From the NCBI GenBank assembly GCA_021156245.1, contig JAJNBO010000085.1, positions 1 through 8,222 of the forward strand: a stretch of 8,222 nt of DNA, written 5' to 3'. Both the position numbers and the translations under genes were made by a program. This document shows positions 1 to 6,995 of this stretch, piece by piece. Origin of the DNA: Ramlibacter sp. Lineage in GTDB: Bacteria; Pseudomonadota; Gammaproteobacteria; Burkholderiales; Burkholderiaceae_C. The first letter of the stretch is position 1. Every line of letters begins with the position of its first letter. The notes beneath the pieces are model-generated. The model was not told the DNA's origin and searched no databases. It was given only the letters and a program-made list of their open reading frames with translations.

Positions 1-264
1 CGGGACGCGTCCGGCTGGATCACGGGCGAAATCGCGGGCGTACCCTCCATGCGCGACGGCAAGGTCGTGCGCGTCGCCCAGTGGCTGCGCCAGCGCAAGC
101 TCGACTGGCTCGACGTGGAGACCACCTTCTATTCCGACTCCATGAACGACCTGCCGCTGCTCGAGCGCGTGGACCACCCGGTCGCCACCAATCCCGACCC
201 GAAACTGCGTACCCTCGCGCTGGAGCGGGGCTGGCGCATACTCGACCTCTTCGAGAGGGCCTGA
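1..264 (+). CDS. HAD-superfamily phosphatase (SerB/HisN-like, HAD-IB), C-terminal part only
   Basis: The reading frame is open from the first base and ends at TGA 262-264, giving the last 87 residues of a protein whose N-terminus lies outside the window. The segment [13 protein letters not shown] near residues 43-55 is the HAD motif IV (Asp-Ser-x-Asn-Asp), whose acidic residues bind Mg2+. The end, with [17 protein letters not shown], is typical of HAD-IB phosphatases related to phosphoserine phosphatase and to the HAD-type histidinol-phosphatase of beta-proteobacteria. The catalytic nucleophile motif DxDxT must lie upstream and cannot be checked, so the substrate is not determined. The gene stops 17 bases before pcnB on the same strand, as in many Burkholderiales, so the two are probably co-transcribed. 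The family call is firm, the substrate is open. Confidence 0.85.
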   Translation, partial: RDASGWITGEIAGVPSMRDGKVVRVAQWLRQRKLDWLDVETTFYSDSMNDLPLLERVDHPVATNPDPKLRTLALERGWRILDLFERA

Positions 265-281
265 GCCCCCCTGCTTTCCCC

Positions 282-1919
282 ATGATCAAGAAATTCATCG
301 ACAAGCTGCTCGGCAGCACCGGCCGCAAGCCGAAATTCGGCAAGCGCCAGGAAGTCGGGCCCGAAGTCCACGGCATCGATCCCACGCTGGTGGACGAGCG
401 CGCCCTGAGCGTCGTGCGCACGCTCAAGGAGGCCGGCCACGAGGCCTACATCGTCGGCGGCGCGGTGCGCGACCTGCTCCTGGGACTGCGTCCCAAGGAC
501 TTCGACGTGGCCACCAACGCCACGCCCGAACAGGTGAAGTCGCTGTTCCGCCGCGCCTTCATCATCGGCCGGCGCTTCCGCATCGTGCACGTGGTGTTCG
601 GGCGCGGGCGCGAGCACGAGGTGATCGAGGTCTCCACGTTCCGCGCCTACCTGGACAGCGCCGCGGCGGAGGCCGTCACCGGCAACGAACGCACCAGCAA
701 GAGCGAACTGGCGGGCATGAAGCACGCCGTCGATTCATCGGGCCGGGTGCTGCGGGACAACGTCTGGGGACCGCAGGAAGAGGACGCGGCCCGCCGCGAC
801 TTCACCATCAACGCGATGTACTACGACCCCGAGCGCCGCATCGTGGTGGACTACCACGGCGGCATCGCGGACGCCAAGAAGAAGCTCCTGCGCATGATCG
901 GCGACCCGACGGCCCGCTACCGCGAGGATCCGGTGCGCATCATCCGCGCCGTGCGCTTCGCGGCCAAGCTCGCCGGCCTGGGCTTCAAGATCGAGCCCAA
1001 GACCAAGGCGCCCATAGCTCCGAGCCTGCCGTTGCTGCAGGAAGTGCCGCAAAGCCGCCTCTTCGACGAGATGCTCAAGCTGCTGCAGACGGGCCACTCG
1101 ATCGCGACCATCGAGCAGCTCAAGGCGCTGGGCCTGGCACGCGGCATCTACCCCCTGCTGGACCTGATCGTCGAACGCGCCGACCAGCCCTTCGTGCGCG
1201 CGGCGCTGCAGGACACCGACCGCCGGGTCGGCGAGAGCAAGCCGGTGGCGCCCAGCTTCCTGCTGGCGTGCGTGCTGTGGGCCGAGGTGCGCGACGGCTG
1301 GCAGGCGCGGCTGGACCGCCGCCAGCACCCGTTCCCGGCCTTGCAGGATGCCATCGACGAGGTCTTCGAATCCCGCATCGGCGACATCTCGGGCCGCGGC
1401 AAGCTCGGCGCCGACATGCGCGAGATCTGGATGATGCAGCCGCGCTTCGAAAAGCGGACGGGGCACACGCCCTTCAGCCTGGTGGAGCAGCCGCGCTTTC
1501 GCGCCGCGTTCGACTTCATGCGCCTGCGCGCCGACATCGGCGAGGTCGACGACGTGCTCGCGGACTGGTGGCAGGATTTCAGCCAGGCCAGCGACATCGT
1601 CCGCGAGGACCTGGTCGCCGCGCTGCGCGACGAACAGCAGAAGCAGCAGCGCAAGGTGAAGCGCGTGCCCAAGCCCGCCGGCGGCGAGGATGCAGACGGG
1701 CGGGAGCCGTCGCGCGACACCGCTGCGGCGCCCGCCGCGGCGAAGAAGCCCGCCCGCGGTCCTGAGCCGCGAGAGGAAGCCGGCGAGGGCGACGGGGCAG
1801 GCGACTCGGCCGGGACCTCGGACGCGCCGCGCAAGCGTCGCCGGCGCCGCCGCAAGCCGTCCGGGCAGGGCGGCGGCGACGCGCAGGCGTCCGCATCGGG
1901 CGCCGACTCCGGCGACTGA
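282..1919 (+). CDS. pcnB: Poly(A) polymerase I (PcnB)
   Basis: The product adds 3' poly(A) tails to RNA, which promotes decay by exonucleases. The ATG at 282 gives 545 residues beginning MIKKFIDKLLG. The frame is open further upstream, but that part overlaps the previous gene and is not PcnB-like. No clear Shine-Dalgarno precedes the ATG. The nucleotidyltransferase domain shows GGAVRD at residues 59-64 and KDFD at 72-75, with D73 and D75 as metal-binding aspartates. RRDFTINAM (171-179) and REDPVRIIRAVRF (214-226) are the class II nucleotidyltransferase head and neck motifs that separate this family and the related CCA-adding enzymes from others. The PcnB assignment over CCA transferase rests on length, the basic tail and position next to folK. 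The C-terminus from about residue 447 is low-complexity, with a basic cluster RKRRRRRRK at 517-525, probably RNA-binding. It is longer than E. coli PcnB (about 465 residues), mostly because of this tail. Confidence 0.96.
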   Translation: MIKKFIDKLLGSTGRKPKFGKRQEVGPEVHGIDPTLVDERALSVVRTLKEAGHEAYIVGGAVRDLLLGLRPKDFDVATNATPEQVKSLFRRAFIIGRRFRIVHVVFGRGREHEVIEVSTFRAYLDSAAAEAVTGNERTSKSELAGMKHAVDSSGRVLRDNVWGPQEEDAARRDFTINAMYYDPERRIVVDYHGGIADAKKKLLRMIGDPTARYREDPVRIIRAVRFAAKLAGLGFKIEPKTKAPIAPSLPLLQEVPQSRLFDEMLKLLQTGHSIATIEQLKALGLARGIYPLLDLIVERADQPFVRAALQDTDRRVGESKPVAPSFLLACVLWAEVRDGWQARLDRRQHPFPALQDAIDEVFESRIGDISGRGKLGADMREIWMMQPRFEKRTGHTPFSLVEQPRFRAAFDFMRLRADIGEVDDVLADWWQDFSQASDIVREDLVAALRDEQQKQQRKVKRVPKPAGGEDADGREPSRDTAAAPAAAKKPARGPEPREEAGEGDGAGDSAGTSDAPRKRRRRRRKPSGQGGGDAQASASGADSGD

Positions 1920-1933
1920 AGCCGGCGGCCGCG

Positions 1934-2711
<778 letters not shown>

Positions 2712-2727
2712 CGGGCGGACCGGGTTC

Positions 2728-3204
2728 CTAGAACCAGTCGACGATGCCGGATTGCTCCGCGTTCTGCGGGTTCGATCCGGCGTCGCGCACCCGCTGCAAT
2801 GCGTCCTGCGCGTCCAGGCCCAGTGCCTTGAGCACGCAGGCCGCCGTGGTGCCGGTGCGGCCCATGCCCGCCGCGCAGTGCAGCAGGACGGCGTCGCCGC
2901 GGTGGATCGCACCGGCGATCTCGCCGACTTCGCGGCGAAATCCCGCGGGATCTTCGGGCACGCCGAAGTTGCGCATCGGCAGGTGCAGCCAGCGGAACCC
3001 CAGGCGTCCGGCGACGACCGCCGCGTGGTAGTCCGGGGACAGCTCGGCGAGTTCCGAGCGCGGGGTGAGGCAGACCACCAGGGCGAGCCCGGCGCGTTGC
3101 GCCTGCGCCTCGAAGGCGGGCCAGGCATTGAAGCGCCCGGGCATCGGCCCCAGCCAGAGCTGGCCGGCAAGTTCGGGGGGCAGGCGGACGCGGCGCAGCG
3201 ACAT
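2728..3204 (-). CDS. Dual-specificity / tyrosine-type protein phosphatase (HCX5R family)
   Basis: The 158-residue cytoplasmic protein contains HCAAGMGRTG at 109-118, the HCX5R signature of cysteine-based phosphatases, with C110 as nucleophile and R116 binding the phosphate. The preceding strand VLL and the following helix TTAACVLKALGL fit the fold, and WLGPMPGR near residue 17 resembles the start of small dual-specificity phosphatases. In related proteins the general acid is the Asp of a PxPD-like segment ahead of GVPE; here the segment reads LPMRNFGVPED, with Asn at 79, so E84 or D85 would have to act or activity is reduced. The ATG at 3204 lies 19 bases after the triheme cytochrome stop on the same strand, so it is probably the last gene of that operon, though it lacks a visible Shine-Dalgarno. 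The substrate is unknown. Its stop is 16 bases from the convergent atpE-like stop. Confidence 0.88.
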   Translation of the reverse strand: MSLRRVRLPPELAGQLWLGPMPGRFNAWPAFEAQAQRAGLALVVCLTPRSELAELSPDYHAAVVAGRLGFRWLHLPMRNFGVPEDPAGFRREVGEIAGAIHRGDAVLLHCAAGMGRTGTTAACVLKALGLDAQDALQRVRDAGSNPQNAEQSGIVDWF

Positions 3205-3223
3205 GGGCGCCGTATTGTGCCGC

Positions 3224-4501
3224 TCAATCGCGCATGCTGGCGCGCTGCTGGGTGACCTGGAGTTCCGTGACCGGCGCGGCGCGGTTGCCCCAGGAGGACC
3301 GCATGTAGCTCAGGACGGCGGCGACATCGCCGTCGGACAACGTCGTCGCGAACGGGGGCATGCCGTACGGCCGGGGATTGCCGCGTGTGGCCGGTGGATA
3401 GCCGCCGTGCAGCACGACCTGCACCAGGTTCGTCGTCACCGACATCGTCACGGCGCGGTTGCCGGCGAGCGCCGGGTACGCGCCGCGCACGCCTTCGCCC
3501 TTGTCGCCGTGGCACGCCGCGCAGTGCTGCTCGTACAGCTTGCCGCCCCGTTCCACCACTGCGCCGCCCGGCATCGGCACTTCGAGCGGGTTGGTGTCCG
3601 TCGGGGTGGGCGGCAGCCCCTTCAGGTACACGGCCATCGCGCGCAGGTCCCCCGGTTCCAGGTACTGCGTGCTGTGCAGCACCACCTCCGCCATCGGGCC
3701 CTGCACCGTGCCGCGCGGCGACGTGCCCGTGCCGAGCAGCTTCTGGATGTCCTCCAGCGACCAGTCGGCGACGCCAGCCTCGCCGGCGGACGTGAGCGAG
3801 GGCGCGTACCAGTTCTGCATCGGGATCAGGCCCCCCGACAGGTCCATGGCGTCCCGCAGGCCGCCGAGCGCATTGCGCGCCGTGTGGCAGGCGCCGCAGT
3901 GCCCGAGGCCCTGCACCAGGTAGGCGCCGCGGTTCCACTCGCGCCCGCGCCGTGCGTCTTCGAGGAAGGTCTGCGGACGGAAGTAGAGCGCCCGCCAGGC
4001 GGCCAGCGCCGCCTGCGTGCTGTAAGGCCAGCGCAGGCGATGCTGCACGTTCGGCTTGTGCACCGGCGGCAGGCTGCGCAGGTAGTCGAACAGCGCGTCG
4101 GCGTCGGCGCCGGTGACGCGCGTGGTGTGCGTGTACGGGAACACCGGATACAGCAGGCGGCCGTCGCGCGAACGGCCCTCGTGCAAGGCGCGCCGGAAGT
4201 GCGCCGCGGACCAGCGGCCGATGCCCGTCTCGGCGTCGGGCGTCAGGTTGCTCGAATACACCGTGCCGAACGGCGTGGCCACCGGCCGCCCGCCCGCATA
4301 GGACGCCGAACCGCGCTCCGTATGGCACAACATGCAGTTGCCCGCCCGCGCGAGGTACGCGCCCCGCGCGACCTGTTCCCTGGCCGGCGGCGAGATGGGC
4401 GCCGGGTCGACGATGGTCTGGCCGCCCCAGAAGTTCAGCATCCACACCAGCACGACGGCGGCCGCGCACAAGGCGACGAGGACGATCAGGGCGCGCTTCA
4501 C
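3224..4501 (-). CDS. Membrane-anchored triheme cytochrome c (alcohol/gluconate dehydrogenase cytochrome-subunit type)
   Basis: A GTG start at 4501 gives 425 residues. The start is chosen because GTG overlaps the upstream stop as GTGA and is followed by a typical signal/anchor sequence (Lys-Arg, then hydrophobic residues 4-22). Three CXXCH haem sites are present: CMLCH 56-60, CGACH 202-206 and CAACH 327-331. This three-domain layout, with GGRPVATPFGTVYSSNLTPD and RGAYLVQGLGHC, is that of the cytochrome subunits of membrane-bound alcohol, gluconate or aldehyde dehydrogenases, which pass electrons to ubiquinone or a terminal oxidase in the periplasm. Probable axial methionines are M270 (GPMAEVV) for haem 2 and M381 (YGMPPF) for haem 3. 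No methionine occurs between haem sites 1 and 2. The partner enzyme is not in the window; the diheme cytochrome translated just before it is the likely electron partner. Confidence 0.92.
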   Translation of the reverse strand: MKRALIVLVALCAAAVVLVWMLNFWGGQTIVDPAPISPPAREQVARGAYLARAGNCMLCHTERGSASYAGGRPVATPFGTVYSSNLTPDAETGIGRWSAAHFRRALHEGRSRDGRLLYPVFPYTHTTRVTGADADALFDYLRSLPPVHKPNVQHRLRWPYSTQAALAAWRALYFRPQTFLEDARRGREWNRGAYLVQGLGHCGACHTARNALGGLRDAMDLSGGLIPMQNWYAPSLTSAGEAGVADWSLEDIQKLLGTGTSPRGTVQGPMAEVVLHSTQYLEPGDLRAMAVYLKGLPPTPTDTNPLEVPMPGGAVVERGGKLYEQHCAACHGDKGEGVRGAYPALAGNRAVTMSVTTNLVQVVLHGGYPPATRGNPRPYGMPPFATTLSDGDVAAVLSYMRSSWGNRAAPVTELQVTQQRASMRD

Positions 4502-5289
4502 CGGCCCGCTCCCGCCAGCGGCGGCTGGGCCGCGCCGCAGCGCATGGGCGGCGGGGCCGGGGCCTGCGCCACGGGCGCGACCGGCGCGGCCTTGCGGCCC
4601 TTGCGGCGCGTTGCTGCCGCAGCCGGTGCGGCCGCCGTCGCCGCTGGCGCCGGCTTCGCATTGCGCGGCACGGCTTCCGCGGCGAGCCACGCCGTCACCG
4701 CGGACAAGTCGTCGGGTGACAGCCGCCGCGCGATTTCCGCCATGCAGTCCGGAGCGAGCGCGCGGCGCTGGCCCGTGCGCCACGCGCCCAGTTGCGCATT
4801 CAGGTAGTCGCGCGACAGGCCGAGCAAGCCCGGCGTGTTCGGCTCGACGCCGGTGAGGGTCGCGCCGTGGCAGCTCGCGCACGCGGGCAGTCGCCGCTCC
4901 GGGTCGCCCTGCAGCGCGAGATCCCGTCCGCGCTGCAGCACGTCGGCCGGCGCCGTGGCGGCTTGCGGCGCGGGATACGGCGCATCCTGCCTGGCGAAGT
5001 GCACCGCGATCTCCCACAGGTAGTCGTCCGAAAGCGTTTCCAGCAGGCCCGCCATCAAGCCGTAGTGCCGCCGGCCTTCACGGAAATTCAGCAGCTGGTT
5101 GTACAGGTACCCCGCGGGCTTGCCCGCGATGCGCGGGTAATAGCCGTCGGGGCCGGCGCGGCCTTCCTTGCCATGGCAGGTGGTGCACGCCAGGGTGCGC
5201 TGCGCCATGGAGTCCTGGAAGGACGCCGGCGCGGCGGGGGCGCTGGCGGCGCTCCAGCATAGAAGGAGGACGAAAAGCAGGCGAGGCAT
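4498..5289 (-). CDS. Periplasmic diheme cytochrome c (c4/c553-like)
   Basis: The 263-residue precursor starts with a Sec signal peptide (MPRLLFVLLLCWSAASAPAA, probable cleavage after about residue 20). It has two haem-binding sites, CTTCH 35-39 and CASCH 137-141, each in a cytochrome c4-type domain ending with a methionine ligand: M79 in HYGLMAGL and M183 in CMAEIARRLSPDD. The YYPRIAGKPAGYLYNQLLNFREG segment is characteristic of c4/c553 proteins that shuttle electrons in the periplasm. The last 50 residues or so are an Ala/Pro-rich tail with a basic TRRKGRK cluster and one extra cysteine, not usual for c4. Its TGA overlaps the GTG of the triheme cytochrome (GTGA at 4498-4501), implying translational coupling and a shared function. 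It is the first gene of the minus-strand operon. The redox partner is not identified. Confidence 0.9.
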   Translation of the reverse strand: MPRLLFVLLLCWSAASAPAAPASFQDSMAQRTLACTTCHGKEGRAGPDGYYPRIAGKPAGYLYNQLLNFREGRRHYGLMAGLLETLSDDYLWEIAVHFARQDAPYPAPQAATAPADVLQRGRDLALQGDPERRLPACASCHGATLTGVEPNTPGLLGLSRDYLNAQLGAWRTGQRRALAPDCMAEIARRLSPDDLSAVTAWLAAEAVPRNAKPAPAATAAAPAAAATRRKGRKAAPVAPVAQAPAPPPMRCGAAQPPLAGAGR

Positions 5290-5405
5290 CGCCCGCGACT
5301 ATGCCAGTTCCCGCGGCGCCGACCGGGGGAAGTCGGCGCGCGGCGGACACGGGGAGGGCCGGCGTCCTACAAACACGCGCCGGGCCGAAACCTAATGTTG
5401 GCTCC
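5290..5405. other. Divergent intergenic region between the cytochrome operon and the 62-residue protein gene
   Basis: These 116 bases must hold the promoter of the cytochrome operon (leftward) and probably that of the small gene (rightward). The only promoter-like element I would name is TAATGT at 5393-5398, resembling a -10 box 7 bases before the ATG at 5406, without a good -35 at the right distance. I see no clear operator palindrome. Confidence 0.4.
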
Positions 5406-5594
5406 ATGAACCTGTACCGACGTTCCAGCAAGCCGAAGCCGGAGGCGGAAGCACCGCGCAGCCGGAAGCGCCCGCCGAGCGGGCAGGACGGGACCAACGC
5501 GGTCCAGCACCGCCCGGACCCGAAGGCCGAGCCCATTCCGGACGGCGAGCACAAGTACGTGCCACGCAGCCCGTACCGCACCGGCAACTACTGA
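5406..5594 (+). CDS. Small basic, proline-rich hypothetical protein (62 residues)
   Basis: The ATG at 5406 opens 62 residues starting MNLYRRSSKPKPEAEAP and ending YVPRSPYRTGNY. The composition is rich in Lys, Arg, Pro and Glu, with no cysteine and no hydrophobic segment, so it is probably disordered and cytoplasmic. I do not recognise a family. Support for a real gene is moderate: a sensible length, an end exactly at a perfect hairpin (5581-5602) shared with the convergent ferredoxin gene, and a location in what would otherwise be a roughly 300-base gap. There is no Shine-Dalgarno upstream; a -10-like TAATGT at 5393-5398 would place transcription start at or next to the ATG, so translation may be leaderless. 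The last 7 bases overlap the ferredoxin gene on the other strand. The frame stays open upstream to 5301, but the extra part has no gene-like character. Confidence 0.55.
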   Translation: MNLYRRSSKPKPEAEAPRSRKRPPSGQDGTNAVQHRPDPKAEPIPDGEHKYVPRSPYRTGNY

Positions 5595-5602
5595 GTTGCC
5601 GG
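5581..5602. terminator. Perfect 9-bp hairpin covering two convergent stop codons
   Basis: The arms 5581-5589 (CCGGCAACT) and 5594-5602 (AGTTGCCGG) are exact reverse complements around the loop ACTG. The stop of the 62-residue protein (5592-5594) and the stop of the ferredoxin gene (5588-5590 on the minus strand) both fall inside it. Such a site can serve as a bidirectional terminator or 3'-end stabiliser. No T-run flanks it, so Rho-independent function is uncertain. Confidence 0.6.
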
Positions 5603-5896
5603 GGGCCCGGTTCCCGGGTCCTGCAGCACCAGGTCGGAGGACGCGTAGGCCACGCAGGGCAGCACCCAGCCTCCGTCCCGTTCTTCCGGCAAGAGGCCGG
5701 GCCACGCAATGCGGTAGTGCACTTCGCCGCTGCGCAGCGGCGTGAGGCACGTCCGGCAGGTCCCGTTGCGGCAGGAGCTGGGCAGCTCCAGGCCCGCGTG
5801 CGCGGCGGCCGCGAGCACCGTCTGTTCCCCGTCCGCATCGAAGCCGCGCCCCGATGGCAGCAGCAGCACGCGCCACGGCGCCCCCTTTTCCGTCAT
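5588..5896 (-). CDS. Stand-alone [2Fe-2S] ferredoxin (plant/adrenodoxin-fold type)
   Basis: The 102-residue protein carries the four cluster cysteines in plant-type spacing: C42, C47 and C50 in SSCRNGTCRTC, and C81 in WVLPC. The preceding sequence (TVLAAAAHAGLELPSSC) and following VAYASSDLVL match the fer2 domain. It is a soluble cytoplasmic one-electron carrier without a fused reductase or oxygenase domain. The start at 5896 is chosen because any further upstream ATG would overlap the divergent DUF808 gene beyond its start codon; no Shine-Dalgarno is visible. No obvious partner enzyme is adjacent, so its electron acceptor is unknown. The gene is divergent from the DUF808 gene with 40 bases between, and convergent with the 62-residue gene with a 7-base overlap. 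Confidence 0.9.
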   Translation of the reverse strand: MTEKGAPWRVLLLPSGRGFDADGEQTVLAAAAHAGLELPSSCRNGTCRTCLTPLRSGEVHYRIAWPGLLPEERDGGWVLPCVAYASSDLVLQDPGTGPPATQ

Positions 5897-5936
5897 CGGC
5901 TGATGATAATGAGCCCACAAGGACAACGAACCACCC
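5897..5936. promoter_or_regulatory. Short divergent promoter region with an imperfect palindrome
   Basis: The 40 bases between the ferredoxin and DUF808 start codons include GATAAT (5905-5910), a 5/6 match to the -10 consensus on the + strand. It sits in an imperfect palindrome beginning GGCT and ending AGCC (5898-5915), in which 14 of 18 positions are symmetric. This could be overlapping divergent promoters with an operator. AAGGA at 5919-5923 is a distant Shine-Dalgarno candidate for the DUF808 gene. The assignment is tentative. Confidence 0.3.
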
Positions 5937-6854
5937 ATGGCCACCAGCCTGCTCGCCCTGCTCGACGACATCGCCACCCTGCTCGACGATGTCTCCGTCC
6001 TCACCAAGGTCGCGGCCAAGAAGACCGCGGGCGTGCTGGGCGACGACCTCGCGCTGAACGCGCAACAGGTCAGTGGCGTGACCGCCGACCGCGAACTGCC
6101 CGTCGTCTGGAAAGTGGCGAAGGGGTCGATGGTCAACAAGGCCATCCTGGTGCCGGCGGCGCTGGCGATCAGCGCCATTGCGCCATGGGCCGTCACCCCG
6201 TTGCTGATGGTCGGCGGGGCGTTCCTGTGTTTCGAGGCCGCGGAGAAGCTGGCGCACCGGTTCCTGCATTCACGGCACGAGGACGAAGCGCATCACCGCG
6301 AGCTGCTCGAAGCCGCGGCCGACGAAAAGGTGGACATGGTCGCGTTCGAGAAGGACAAGATCAAGGGTGCCATCCGCACCGACTTCATCCTGTCCGCGGA
6401 GATCATCGTCATCTCGCTCGGCACCCTGACCGGGCAGGATTTCGTCACGCGACTGACCGTCCTCGTCGGCATCGCCCTGATCATGACCGTCGGCGTGTAC
6501 GGGCTCGTGGCGGGCATCGTGAAACTCGATGACCTCGGCTTGCACCTCAGCAAGCGCGCGAGCGGCGCGGCTCGCGCTGTCGGGCGCGGGATCCTGCGCA
6601 CCGCGCCGTGGCTGATGAAGTTCCTGTCCGTCGCCGGCACGGCAGCCATGTTCCTGGTGGGCGGCAGCATCCTGGAGCACGGGGTCCCGCCGATCCACCA
6701 TGCCGCGGCGGAGATCATCGAAGGGGCGGGGGCCTGGCACCTGCCCGTGGGCATGCTGATCGACGCGGCGGTGGGCATCGTCGCCGGCGCGATCCTCGTC
6801 GCGGCGTATGCGGCGATCCGCAAGATGCGCGGCAAGTCCGCGCTGCCTGCCTAG
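5937..6854 (+). CDS. DUF808 family inner-membrane protein (YedI-like)
   Basis: The 305-residue protein matches the DUF808 family, typified by E. coli YedI, in length and sequence. The N-terminal block [19 protein letters not shown], the segment [12 protein letters not shown] (36-47), the [12 protein letters not shown] stretch (53-64), and [23 protein letters not shown] (82-104) are family hallmarks. Hydrophobic segments lie at about 69-99, 148-163, 171-195, 228-245 and 270-293, so it is a multi-spanning inner-membrane protein. The charged stretch 111-145, rich in His, Glu and Asp, lies between the first and second membrane regions. No biochemical function is established for the family to my knowledge. 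The start ATG at 5937 has AAGGA 13 bases upstream, a rather long spacing. A hairpin at 6900-6919 may end its transcript. Confidence 0.9.
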   Translation: MATSLLALLDDIATLLDDVSVLTKVAAKKTAGVLGDDLALNAQQVSGVTADRELPVVWKVAKGSMVNKAILVPAALAISAIAPWAVTPLLMVGGAFLCFEAAEKLAHRFLHSRHEDEAHHRELLEAAADEKVDMVAFEKDKIKGAIRTDFILSAEIIVISLGTLTGQDFVTRLTVLVGIALIMTVGVYGLVAGIVKLDDLGLHLSKRASGAARAVGRGILRTAPWLMKFLSVAGTAAMFLVGGSILEHGVPPIHHAAAEIIEGAGAWHLPVGMLIDAAVGIVAGAILVAAYAAIRKMRGKSALPA

Positions 6855-6899
6855 CCGACGCCAGGCGCGGGACCCGCTTTCCAGCTCGACCGAACTCAT

Positions 6900-6919
6900 G
6901 CGTAGGCTGGGGCCTACGC
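6900..6919 (+). terminator. Perfect 8-bp GC-rich hairpin after the DUF808 gene
   Basis: The arms 6900-6907 (GCGTAGGC) and 6912-6919 (GCCTACGC) pair exactly around the loop TGGG. It lies 46 bases after the DUF808 stop and 77 bases before the small peptide start. It has no T-run. It may terminate the DUF808 transcript or form part of the 5' leader of the following small gene. Confidence 0.45.
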
Positions 6920-6995
6920 GGCATTGGGCGCTCCACGGATAAGCGACGGCAGCGCTTGCACCAACAATGGCTCCTTACCGAAAGGGAGATCCACC

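Noticed and set aside
81..281. Upstream extension of pcnB to position 81
   Set aside because: The extra residues overlap the HAD phosphatase in another frame and look like Arg/Pro/Ala off-frame translation. ATG 282 matches the usual PcnB start region.
2723..2735. GGTTC-CTA-GAACC inverted repeat between atpE and the phosphatase gene
   Set aside because: Only five pairs with a three-base loop and no T-run. Too weak to call a terminator, although it does sit at the convergent gene ends.
3065..4807. 580-residue plus-strand open frame opposite the cytochrome operon
   Set aside because: The minus strand encodes five CXXCH motifs in the right domain contexts. The plus-strand frame is Arg/Ala-rich noise.
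4502..5017. N-terminal extension of the triheme cytochrome to a 597-residue product
   Set aside because: The extension lies inside the diheme cytochrome gene in another frame, and a GTG in a GTGA overlap followed by a signal/anchor is the natural start.
6924..6995. Longer start (80 residues) for the small CEC peptide
   Set aside because: The ATG at 6924 has no ribosome site and overlaps the leader, while the ATG at 6996 has a well-placed AAAGGGAGA.
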